Shown one piece after another: positions 11,298 to 20,082 of a DNA stretch of 26,764 nucleotides. The translations under genes and the position numbers were made by a program. The notes under the pieces were generated by a model. The model worked only from the letters and a program-made list of their open reading frames with translations. It was not told the origin of the DNA and did not search any database. Every line of letters begins with the position of its first letter. The first letter of the stretch is position 1. Source of the stretch: Scleroderma bovista (lineage: Eukaryota > Basidiomycota > Agaricomycetes > Boletales > Sclerodermataceae); NCBI GenBank assembly GCA_037178675.1, contig JAYMGJ010000600.1:1-26764 (forward strand), written 5' to 3'.

Positions 11298-12344
11298 ATG
11301 TCTGCCATTGCTAAGTCCACCAGCCCCATCGCCCCTGCTGCCACCGAGTCTAGGGATTGGACGAAGGCCCCAACACCGGAGCTTCAGTCTGGTAGTGAGG
11401 ACAAGTCCAACGTCCTTGACGCCAAGGCGAAGGAACGTCGTCGTCACAAGCAAGTGAAGAGGGAGGAGAAGCAGCGTAGGGAAGAGGCGGAGAGGCGAGC
11501 GCGCGAAGAGGCGGAGACAAGGGCTTGCGAGGAGGCAGAGCGGAAGGTGAGAGGGAGGCGGAGCGCCAGGTGCGTGAGCAGGCGGAGAAGGACAGGGTGG
11601 AGGTGCAGCGAAGGGCTGCAGAGGTTGCAGCGAAGCAGAGAGCGATGGCGCAGGAGGCGTCGAAGAAGCAAGCAAGGGAAGAACCGGAGGCGGGTCCGAG
11701 TGGAGACCGGAGTGATGTCTGGTAAGTAACCTATTTTTTTTTTTTTTTGCTATTTTATTTAACTTCCTGGCAGGTGTGTCCGCTGTGCAAAGCACAAGGC
11801 CAAGTGCAAACAAGACCCGGAAAGGCCCAAGCAGTGTGCATGCATGAAGTGCGCCGGGCTCAAGGAGCGGTGCGAGTGGCCAGAGGTAGGAGGTCCAGGT
11901 CCGGTAGAGGACAAAGGGAAGGGCAAGGTGAAGGAGGTCGCAATGTCGCCGTGAGGAGGGGAGAAGCAGAAAAAGAAGAAGATGGTTGCGAAGGTCGTCG
12001 ACGACAACGACATCATCGAAGTACCGGGACCGTCTGGGAAACAGCCTGGGTTTGACCCTGGGCCATTCCTGGACCGGTTGGACCGGTTGACCGGAGCAGT
12101 GGAGGAGATGACCAGTCAGATGCGCCGGGTTGCGGATGCCACCCGCTCGGTGACCAAAGGAAATGAGAGGTTGACGGCCGGCCTTGAGACATTCCTCGAG
12201 GAATGCCATTTCTTCACGGCGCCTTGGGATGAGGACGAGGAGTCGGAGGACAGCGAAGCGGAGGTCAACCCGGAGGAGGTCAAAAAGGAAGTCCAGGGGC
12301 TCCAAGAGGAGCAAGAGAACCCTGGCAACAGTGTGCCGGAGTGA
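11298..12344 (+). pseudogene. antisense Zn2Cys6-type protein gene inside the Ty3 element (broken copy)
   Basis: Exon 1 runs from ATG 11298 to 11721 and exon 2 from 11774 to the stop at 12344. The intron of 52 bp (GTAAGT...poly-T...GGCAG) keeps the frame. Exon 1 encodes a long charged Arg/Glu/Lys helix typical of a coiled coil. Exon 2 opens with CVRCAKHKAKC, then nine residues, then CACMKCAGLKERC. This gives C-x2-C-x6-C-x11-C-x2-C-x6-C, the spacing of a fungal Zn2Cys6 DNA-binding cluster. After it come a Lys-rich stretch, a heptad-like segment (LDRLTGAVEEMTSQM) and an acidic tail. Two lesions break it: one base missing near 11547-11551 (frame 11298 changes to that of 11525-11725) and TGA at 11952-11954, where CGA would read Arg. 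It converges with pol. Its likely role is regulatory; function is inferred. Confidence 0.75.
11722..11773 (+). other. spliceosomal intron in the antisense gene
   Basis: The donor is GTAAGT, followed by a run of T residues and the acceptor GGCAG. It splits a codon (TG/G, Trp) just before the first cluster cysteine. An intron readable only on the plus strand shows that this gene is transcribed opposite to the retrotransposon. Confidence 0.75.
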
Positions 12345-12517
12345 GAGGTCTGGTCCGGACCTTGTAAATAGAATAGAAATGTAATTTAGTTTTACTTTTT
12401 TGTTTATAGAGAAAAGTGGCTGGATTTGAGAGTGAGTGATATTACAGAGACAGAGTGAAACAGATAGGGGAAACAGATAAAAGAAACGGATAAGAGAAAC
12501 AGAGAGCGAGAGTATTA

Positions 12518-15500
12518 TTACATAGACGCGAGTGGTCTGGGTATGTCCGGGTACCGGACATGATAATCTTCTAACAGTTCCGTAGCGTTGCCTAGTTCAG
12601 TGGCGAGAAGCCAAGATGTTTCTTCGTCAGTCCCTTCATAACCGGACCAACGTACCAAGTAAAGCAACTTGCACGTTCTGCGTCGACGGTCAACCTTGGA
12701 GTCGAGGATCTCAGAGATCTCGAACTCCGGTTCACCATCTACTTCGACCGGTGGCGGAGGAGGTTGTATCCGGTCTGGTATGGTATTAGGTATGGCCAGT
12801 TCGAGTTGGGAGACATGGAAGACGGGGTGAACTGCGCGCATGGAATCTGGAAGACGGAGCGTAAAAGAGAGGGAGCCTACTTGCGCGATGATAGTGTAGG
12901 GCCCCAGGTTCTTCTCTGATAGCTTTTTGGATGGTCGAGTAGACCGGAAGTATTTGGCTTTCACATATACTTGGTCGCCAACCTTGAAGTCTGGTGCCGG
13001 AGTACATTTGGCATCAGCCGGACCTTGGTAGCGAAGTTGCGCGTTGGCCATTTCTTCTCGAAGGTATTGATGCAGCGACTCGAGGTCGACTGCGTAGTCA
13101 CGAGCCCTGGTGGAGGTCATGTCACGTTCTGGGTAGACAGAGATGTTAGGGTGGTAGCCCTTGTTAGCGAAGAATGGAGAGACTCCGGTGGTAGCACTAG
13201 GTGCGTTGTTGTATGCGAACTCCGCCAATGGGTGTAGGTCCGCCCAGTTGTCCTGCTGGTAGTTGCAGTAGATCCGGAGGTACTGTTCAAGGGTCTGGTT
13301 AGACCGCTCAGTCTGGCCATCGCCCTCCGGGTGGTAACCGGAGGTGAAGTGAAGGCGCATGTTGAGGGCCTTCCCAAGTGACCGGAAGAAGTGGGAGACA
13401 AACTCTGTACTGCAATCTGAGGTGACGTGGGCAGGAACACTGTGCTTGGAGAATACGTGGAGCAGGAAGAGTTTTGGAAGCTCTGGGCTAGTGATGGTGT
13501 CGTGAGTAGGGATGAAAATGGCTTGTTTAGAAAGCCGGTCTACCACGACCAGGATGGCTGTGAAGCCGGTAGATGAAGGGAGTTGCTCTATGAAATCCAT
13601 GGAGATGGAATTCCAGGGCTTCTCTGGTACTGGGAGCTGCTTCAGCAGTCCGTATGGTCTATGACGCGGTGTCTTAGCTCTTGTGCAGGAGGTACAGGAC
13701 CGGACGTAGTCCTTGACGAAGGTCCTGAGACCAGGCCAGGTATATTCACACCGGATTAGCTCTAAAGTCCGGTTTTGCCCAAAGTGACCAGCGAGTGGGT
13801 GGTCGTGTCGATACCGGAGTACCCGGAGACGGAGGTCATCCAAGTCTGGTACGTATATACGACCGTCTAGTCAAAGGAATCCAGCCTCATCGGTGGACCA
13901 ACGAGAGTCCAGTGGATCTGCGAGGTGGACCTGGGCAATGGGATCAGAGGGTAGTGCAGAGAGGATGTTGCTATGGAGTGTTTCCACGTCCATGATTGCG
14001 ACTGCACGGAGGACCGGAAACTCTAGATAAGTAGCACGAAGAGAATTACAGAGCTGTTCTTGAGTGAACACCGGCCTAAGATTTTGGGGGTTAACCCGGG
14101 TGTAGCCACTATCCCCCTCTTTGGGGTAGACATCCCATCGTCTAGTGAGAGCGTCCGGCTTGGCACCGAGTTTTCCGGGATGGAAACAAATGACAAGATT
14201 AAATTGTGATAGAAATTCAGACCACCGGGCTTGCCGGTGGGACAGTACTTTTGAGGTGGAGAAGTACTCGAGGTTTTTGTGGTCTGTGATGACGTCTATT
14301 GGAGAGGTGGAACCTTCGAGGTAATGGCGCCAGTTCCGGAAAGCTTCGAAGATAGCCAGCAACTCCTTATCGTGGGTGTCATAGTTTAACTCCGGAGCAG
14401 TCAGGGTCCAGGAGTAGTATGCGACCGGACGAATCTCTCCGTCGGCGCAGGTGATAGACAAGATGCTAGCGACAGCATAGTCGGAGGCGTGAGTTTCCAC
14501 GATGATAGGGGTGTCCAGAATAAAGTGAGTGAGGATGGGCGCGGTCGTGAAGGTGTGCTTGAGAGCATTGAAAGAACGTCGACAGTCCTCAGAGAAATTC
14601 CAGGGAGCATCCTTCCGGGTGAGCCGGGTGAGGGGAACTACAATGTCAGAGTAGTTGAATATGAACCGGCGGTAGAAATTGGCAAAGCCCAAGAAGGACT
14701 GGATGTCCTTTACCTTTCGAGGTTCAGGCCAGTCGGAGATGGTTTGGATCTTGTCCGGAGACATAGTCAAACCATCCGGAGAGAGGCGATAGCCAAGGTA
14801 CTCTACTGAGTCCAAGTGGAACTCACATTTCTCCGGTTTGGCGAAGAGGCCATGTAACCGGAGTCGGCGGAGAACTTCCCGGACATGCTGCTGGTGGGAC
14901 TCCATATCCTCGGAGTAGATTAGGATGTCGTCAAGGTACACGACGACGCAGACGTCTAGCATGTCAGCAAAGATGGTGTTGACAAAGCGCTGGAAGGCTG
15001 CAGGGGCGTTAGTGAGGCCAAAGGGCATTACTAACCACTCGTAGGACCCATAGCGTGTACGGAAGGTGGTCTTCCATTCATCGCCCGGAGCAATCCGGAC
15101 TAGATGGTACGCATGCTGGAGGTTGATCTTCGAATAGATTTTAGCACGGCTGGGTGAGTCCAAAAGATCAGAGATTAGGGGGAGTGGATAGTGATCCTTC
15201 TTGGTAATTTTGTTTAGGCCCTGGAAGTCAACACAGAGGCGGAGTGAGCCATCCTTTTTTACGAAGAGGACCGGAGCAGCATGGGAGGAGGTGGTAGGAC
15301 GGATGAAACCTGTATTTAGATTCTCGTCGATGAAGGTCCGGAGGGCAGAGAGCTCAACCGGAGACAGTGAGTAGAGAGTTCCCAAAGGAGGAGAGGTACC
15401 TTCTTCAAGGTCGATCTTCAGATCGTAGTCGTGATGCGGGGGCAGTTCAGAGGCTTTCGCCTTGCTGAACACGTACGCATAATCGCGATACTCCGGAGGG

Positions 15501-15613
15501 ACAATGTTCAAGTCCGGCGGAGTAGAGGCAGAGGAAGAGCGAGCCTTCGCTGAGTCAGAGGGACGCAGCTGAAGTTGGTATTTGGTGGATCCTTCTAATT
15601 TGCACGCACGCAC
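12518..15613 (-). pseudogene. pol: Ty3 pol: reverse transcriptase, RNase H, integrase, chromodomain
   Basis: The frame is open from 15613 to 13874, then TGA at 13873-13871, then the same frame to 12518 (580 + 441 codons). RT: LFVKKDGSLRLCVDF, MPFGLTNAPAAFQ, YLDDILIYS (about residue 227). Motif A reads SKINLQHAY, with Asn (about residue 164) where the catalytic Asp belongs. RNase H: VETHASDYA, with His in place of the first catalytic Asp, and DHKNLEYFS. Integrase: zinc-binding HPLAGH...CTSC, then SMDFIEQLP, SDCSTEFVS and the GDGQTERSNQTLEQYLR region for the D,D,E triad. C-terminal chromodomain: FEISEILDSK...LYLVRWSGYEGTDEETSW. A CGA codon at the TGA would restore LRL. The polyprotein would act in the virus-like particle and nucleus, but this copy cannot work. 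Confidence 0.95.
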
Positions 15614-15818
15614 GAATGCGGCTGCATTAATCAGAGAGATGTGGGGAGGGGTGCAAACCGGAGTGTCGACAGATGGCGCGAGGCCGGGGTCAGAAAGAGG
15701 ATAACATGTGGCATGAGGGAATTAGGGTCATAAAGAGCGGACACGTTGAGGCGGGCCTCCTTGGGTGCACTTCCAGAGTCAACACAGCTTGCCGGTTGTG
15801 CGGAGGGCCGGGAGCTGC
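15614..15818 (-). other. protease remnant / internal deletion between gag and pol
   Basis: Only about 205 bp separate the gag stop from the first Met of the RT frame. An aspartic protease needs roughly 100 codons. One frame holds SALYDPNSLMPH, another holds HISLINAAAFVRAC leading into the RT frame; the junction lies near 15690-15710. A DSG tripeptide occurs near 15780, but no second protease motif follows it. I infer a deletion that joined sequences from either side of the protease. Confidence 0.6.
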
Positions 15819-17265
15819 TTACTCTTTTTTTGACTTGGAGTTGGCACCCGAGTTAGTAGAGTCCGTCTTACCAGACTCAGCAGCGATGGCTGCAGCGCGA
15901 GCTTTGGCCTTTTTGGTCTTCTTTGGACAATTGTCCATGAAGTGACCAGTACCTCCGCAGAACATGCAGAGGTTGTTGTCCAGACGCCTTTTGCGCTCAT
16001 CTGCGGTGAGCTTCCCGTCCTTACCAAGCTTGTTGGTTAAGTCCGGTCTGGAACCGGAGGAGGACTGGTTGCTGGTTGTTTTGGACGAGCCAGAGTTGGC
16101 GGAGCTGGGGGAGTTTCCGGTCTTGGATTTCTCCTGACCAGAGTTAGATGAGTTGCCTCCGGAGTTGGAGGGCTTAGTGGGGGACGAGGTGGGTTGGCTC
16201 TTCGTGGTGCGAGAGATCTCGTCTTTGCGCTCCCAATAGTGTGCGTCGATCTCCTGACAAAGAGCCCTCAACCCATGCAGAGTCAGGGGCTTCCCAACTC
16301 GAGCAATTTCATCCTTGAGACGATCCAGGAGACCAGAGTAGAATAGGCGGTGGAGCGCGCCATCTCCGTAGTCCTGGACCTGGGAGGTGAGGCGGTTGAA
16401 GTCCACGATATACCCGTGTAACACAGTGTGCGTCCTTCATCCAGAGATGCTCGAGCTGATGTTCAGCATCAGCAATGGGGTCGTGAGGTCCAAAGGTGCT
16501 CTGGAGCTCAGCGACAAAGTGGACCCAGCTGTCCATCCAGAGTGGACGGTCAGCCGGATCACCGGAGTGGAGGAGGTCCAGTTTGAACCATTCTAGTGTC
16601 ATTCCTTTTAGGTATGACTGGGCGAAAGTTACCTTTGCCCTATCAAGGCGGAATGCCTTGGCTCGATCCTGGAAGCATAGCTCACACTGGACCAAGAAGG
16701 TCCTGAGCTTTTTTGGGTCCATACCGTCGAAGGTGTCCGGTTCACGGACTTTGGCACAGGAGGAGGAAGAGTCGCTGGTCCGGCGGGAGGAGCAGGAGAG
16801 GCGGTTGACGGCGACTGCTAAATTTTGGAAGACAGCTAGACCAGGGTCTAGCTCATCCATGGCATTGATGAAGTCATCGTCGTCGTCATCATCGTTGTCG
16901 CCATCTCTGGGGTCATCCAGATCACCTCCGGGTCCGTCCTTGGGGCCAAACCACTGGTGACGGGCAGGTTCGCGACATTCCGGAGTGGGGTTGTGACAGT
17001 AGGGGAATCGATCACCAGAAACGGATTCATGGTGACCTTGGTCTGCAGAACCACGAAGGCTCTGAGACGCAGCATCTCGACGCGGAGTCAAAGGCGCTGT
17101 AGGGTTTCGAGCTGTGAAGCTCCGGAATTGGCTAACAGAAGCCAGAGGTTGCCTGTGGTTAGACAGGGCTTGATGGGCAGCAGAGAGGTGGAGGTCGTCG
17201 ACTGCACCTGCTTCTTCAGCAAGTGCTGCAGCAGTACGAGCGCGAGAGCGCATAGTCATAGTCAT
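15819..17265 (-). pseudogene. gag: Ty3 gag (capsid/nucleocapsid), frameshifted
   Basis: The first part runs from ATG 17265 to about 16425: a basic N-terminus, a Pro/His-rich segment, an acidic DDDDDDDF stretch, and a capsid-like helical region with KLRTFLVQCELCFQ and GMTLEWFKLDLL. The second part (about 16424-15819, another frame) continues [22 protein letters not shown], then a long Ser/Asn/Gly-rich linker and the zinc knuckle [14 protein letters not shown] (C-x2-C-x4-H-x4-C), ending in Lys-rich residues. The frame change falls near 16410-16430 between conserved helices. It is therefore a mutation and not a programmed shift, which would lie at a domain border. Family role: packaging of element RNA. 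Confidence 0.88.
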
Positions 17266-17334
17266 AAGAAGTAGAAGCTAGTTTGCGTACGAGGTATGGA
17301 ACAGTGAACCCACACAAGTGTGAGTCTGAAATAC

Positions 17335-17976
17335 TGTCAAGTCCAGGTCTACTCCGGTAGGGGGTCCGGTCAAGTCTGGACGAAAGTGGATGAAGAGAGA
17401 GGGCAGAGGGCTGGACAAGAGATTAGTCCGGCCGGAGTTGGTGACCGCTTGGATTCAACGACTAAGGATAATGAGCGTTGATCCCTTGCGTAGGTTCCGG
17501 TCAAGAAGGGGAGACAGAGACAGAGACAGAGACGGGCAAGATCAGGAGTAGAGACTATGGTTGATTTCAGACTGAGGAGTACAGGATAAGCTACAGAGTA
17601 CTTATACTAAGTGCAAACTAGGGACGAGTATATACGGTGACAAGTAAACAGCCTAATAGCGGACAAGGGACAACCGGAGAAAGTACTAGGTCAGGTCCGA
17701 TGAAAATAAAGTCAGGTCCGGGTAAAATAAATCAGGTCCAGTGAAAATAACACAAGGCAGGAGATATAACAAGTACACGGAGAACTCACGACCAAGCAGG
17801 GTTGACAGCGAGGTGTGGTAACAAACGAATAGAGCATAGACCAAGGGTCGTGCTTAACAGAAGGTTATCTGCGTGAGCGCGACCGGAGTAACTGGTGGGC
17901 GACCGGAGTTGAGCTGTAAAGCTGCGAAGCGACCGGAGTGACCGGATAGGACCCGGAGTTGGACATGGTCGTAACA
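17335..17976 (-). repeat. 5' LTR of the Ty3 element
   Basis: It is 642 bp and differs from the left LTR at 12 positions by my alignment, all transitions, 11 of them at CpG/TpG/CpA sites. Directly inside it the minus strand reads GTATTTCAGACTCACACTTG, with no TGG-type primer-binding site next to the LTR. Confidence 0.96.
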
Positions 17977-17981
17977 CAATC
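17977..17981. repeat. target-site duplication of full-length Ty3 (right copy)
   Basis: CAATC follows the LTR end GTAACA and matches 10487-10491. Confidence 0.95.
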
Positions 17982-18069
17982 TTTCAACAGATCTTGGGTG
18001 TGCGTTCTTTGCATTAGTTTCATTGGCTAACTTTCTCCATGTCCACAGTACCAAACACATTTGGTGCGT
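17982..18069 (-). repeat. fold-back left arm, inner 88 bp
   Basis: This is the mirror of 18949-19035. It ends at TTGGTGCGT (18061-18069), after which similarity to the right arm stops. It includes the reverse complement of the end of exon 4 of the central gene. Confidence 0.9.
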
Positions 18070-18408
18070 GATATCAGATGCTCGAGACCTATATAATCTA
18101 ACCTTGGATTTTTTTTGTAAAAAATAGTCAATAACCCAAGCAAAATCAGACCTGTCGATTTGCAACTGTTGCCTCCAAAAATTCCCATCATAAACAACAT
18201 TGGATTATGCACAACAATAGTAAACGGACCCAAAGCAGGTCTACACAATATGTCTAGCTCGACCCTGACTATGCTTGACTTTATCTTCTGTAATCTGACC
18301 ATGTTATGCATCTAAAACACTCTCTTTCTATCTTCCAACCCTCAGAATATGCCATGGTGTATCACTAGAAAGTACTCTCTTTAAGTCCACAAGTCCACTG
18401 TCTCCATC
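18070..18408 (+). promoter_or_regulatory. unique centre of fold-back element, upstream region of central gene
   Basis: No ORF of note is seen. Candidate promoter signals are TATATAATC (about 18091) and a CT-rich run (about 18320-18346: CTCTCTTTCTATCTTCC) roughly 60-90 bp before the ATG at 18409. A TTTTTTTTGTAAAAAA hairpin-like stretch lies near 18107-18122. Confidence 0.35.
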
Positions 18409-18995
18409 ATGAAAAACGCTCTTCAGGTGAGTCTGACCCTGTGCAGTGAGTTGTATTGTTGCTAATCTGTCACTTCAAATGCAGACTGATGCAACTGAGG
18501 TGGTTTCAACCTCACAAGCCAATGAAGTCGAGCTTGCTGATGCGTCCGCTTTGTACACAAACACTACCACTGCTTGAGCCCCTCACGTCATTAGACTTCA
18601 AGTTCCTACCAGTCTCAAAAATATCACACTCTCTTTTGAGCCAAAGTCTCAAGGACCTGTTGTAAGCTTTTTTTTCCCACTTTACATCTACTATCTTCGC
18701 TCATCCTTATACACCAGACGGTCGAGATCTCCTTGACCCCAGCATTACCAGAACCCGCATGTTCTACCTCCCAACGACCTGTCATCAATGACATTATGAT
18801 TAAGAAAGAGTTTGAGGAACCCAAACTATCTGATATCCTGGTAAGTTCATTGCATTTAATTCATTTCTGCAGTGAACTAATGGCGCATAGGGAGTTGAAG
18901 CGCTGCATGCTGGATCACACCCCATCCCCCTTAGTGCTGATTGCTGTGACGCACCAAACGTGTTTGGTACTGTGGACATGGAGAAAGTTAGCTGA
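18409..18995 (+). pseudogene. four-exon gene in the fold-back centre, unknown function
   Basis: Exons are 18409-18426 (MKNALQ), 18485-18661, 18718-18840 and 18891-18995. Introns are 58, 56 and 50 bp with donors GTGAGT, GTAAGC and GTAAGT and acceptors GCAG, CCAG and ATAG. All are phase 0, and the frame stays open except for TGA at 18575-18577, where CGA would restore Arg. The product would be about 140 residues, Ser/Thr/Glu-rich, with VIRLQVPTSLKNITLSFEP and INDIMIKKEFEEPKLSDIL. I recognise no domain; the second motif contains a sumoylation-like IKKE, which is weak. Exon 4 crosses the inner boundary of the right arm (18949), so its last 47 bp also exist in inverted form at 18069-18023. This may be a captured host gene or the element's own gene. 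Confidence 0.5.
18952..18967. repeat. short palindrome at the inner arm boundary
   Basis: ACCAAACGTGTTTGGT is a 7-bp inverted repeat with a 2-base centre. It begins three bases inside the inner end of the right arm. The left-arm copy is at about 18050-18065, with one stem mismatch (ACCAAACACATTTGGT). Confidence 0.7.
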
Positions 18996-19451
18996 TGAAA
19001 CTAATGCGAAGAATGCACCCAAGATCTGTTGAAAGATTGTCCTGACTTGAGGGATACAGACAGCCCTCACTATCCATATCATGCAAAGTCAAGACTATCC
19101 TTATGCGAAGAATGAATACAAGCTCGTTGTAGCCATCTATCGCACGAGAATGACTATCCTGATGCGATGAATGCCAATGCTGACAGTCATCTATCGCACA
19201 AGAACCGCCAAGAAGCAGAAGAATCCGAGGATTGATGATCATTTCAGTATGAGAGAGGAATGCAACCTACTGCAGTCCAACTCCCATACCAGAACAACCA
19301 AAGGAGCAGAAGAAACGATAGAGAAATGAAGGAGAAAAGGAAGAATCATTTTTAGCACCCAAATGTCAAATTTAGGCACCCAGTGCCCGCATTCCGATAT
19401 TTTGAATAGCTCTGCCATTTTTGAAGCTATCAATCATGTGACTATACCATC

Positions 19452-19949
19452 ATGGAGCCTAGACCGTGGTCTATCTGCCTGTCAAGTTCCGATGTAAATC
19501 TGTTTATTTCCCACAGAGATATTCCACCCGCAATCCAGACACCCACTTCATCACTCACTATGGAGTCCGCATTTTCTCTGGAACATTTCTCTGCTATTGG
19601 AGCAGACCTCAACTACGTCCTGCTCTTCGGACAGCCTCTCCCTGAGCTCCTGTGTACTGTCTGGTACATATCTTCCCAGCCTGCTCCCTCAGTCCCTCTC
19701 ATTCTCGGTCAGCGTGTTCTCCTCGTCAGTCCTGCGTCGCACACGTACTTTGGTCATGTCAAGTCTATCATTAGACTTGAAAATTCATACCTGGTCGTCT
19801 CTGTGTCTCCTGAGTCCTCTGCATATGGTTCTTTCATCCCAGAGTCCTGTCACATCCATCTCCCTCTATCATTCATCTTGCTTCCCTGGACACGTCAAAT
19901 CCGCTATTCACATTTCACTTCCCTGCTATCCCACAACAAACACGAATGA
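19452..19949 (+). CDS. arm ORF, right copy (165 aa), unknown function
   Basis: The frame opens MEPRPWSICL and is Ser/Pro/Leu-rich. A short beta-like stretch GQRVLLVSPASHTYFGHVKS followed by IIRLENSYLVVSVSPES resembles small SH3/KOW-type barrels, but this is only a pattern impression. There is no signal peptide or clear membrane helix. Between the two arms most changes are substitutions; the left copy has lost its end. Its stop lies about 130 bp before the TGTGACAC start of the LTR-like module, so it could be the 3' end of an old retroelement internal region. Confidence 0.4.
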   Translation: MEPRPWSICLSSSDVNLFISHRDIPPAIQTPTSSLTMESAFSLEHFSAIGADLNYVLLFGQPLPELLCTVWYISSQPAPSVPLILGQRVLLVSPASHTYFGHVKSIIRLENSYLVVSVSPESSAYGSFIPESCHIHLPLSFILLPWTRQIRYSHFTSLLSHNKHE

Positions 19950-20082
19950 AACAGTGCTCTAGAACCCTTCTTAGGAACCCTAATAGAGTACAGAACCTTC
20001 CCCTTACTGCTCAAGGGAAGACTGCACTTCGGGAGCACCAAATTTTGTGTTTTTGCTCTACAGAAGCTCAATCCAAGGGATT

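Larger units (their letters stand above)
10492..17976 (-). mobile_element. full-length Ty3-type chromovirus (LTR retrotransposon), 7,485 bp, inactive
   Basis: Two 642-bp LTRs (10492-11133 and 17335-17976) bound the element, and CAATC duplications flank it. On the minus strand the order is 5' LTR (right), gag (17265-15819), a remnant where protease should be, RT/RNase H/integrase/chromodomain (15613-12518), then 3' LTR (left). The integrase after RNase H and the C-terminal chromodomain place it among Ty3 chromoviruses. A gene on the plus strand (11298-12344) occupies the space between pol and the 3' LTR. The LTRs differ at 12 of 642 sites. Defects in gag, protease, RT, RNase H and pol mean it could move only with help from another copy. 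It is inserted in the left arm of the fold-back element. Confidence 0.97.

Noticed and set aside
11722..11773. The poly-T run as an RNA polymerase III terminator or retrotransposon tail
   Set aside because: It sits between a consensus donor and acceptor that join the frame, so it is an intron pyrimidine tract.
11250..12314. Long minus-strand ORF (354 codons) opposite the Zn2Cys6 gene
   Set aside because: Its Leu/Arg/Pro-rich low-complexity text mirrors the Glu/Arg-rich coiled coil. The intron and cysteine motif are on the plus strand, and the ORF overlaps the polypurine tract region without known Ty3 content.
12971..14809. Plus-strand ORFs antisense to pol (12971-13237, 14489-14809)
   Set aside because: They are shadows of the RT/integrase frame, with no motif, promoter or intron of their own.
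15775..15790. DSG tripeptide as an active aspartic protease
   Set aside because: There is no room for the domain and no second conserved motif. The surrounding frames are broken by an apparent deletion.
16410..16430. Programmed frameshift in gag
   Set aside because: The shift lies inside the capsid region and not at the gag-pol border. No slippery site was recognised, so a mutation is simpler.
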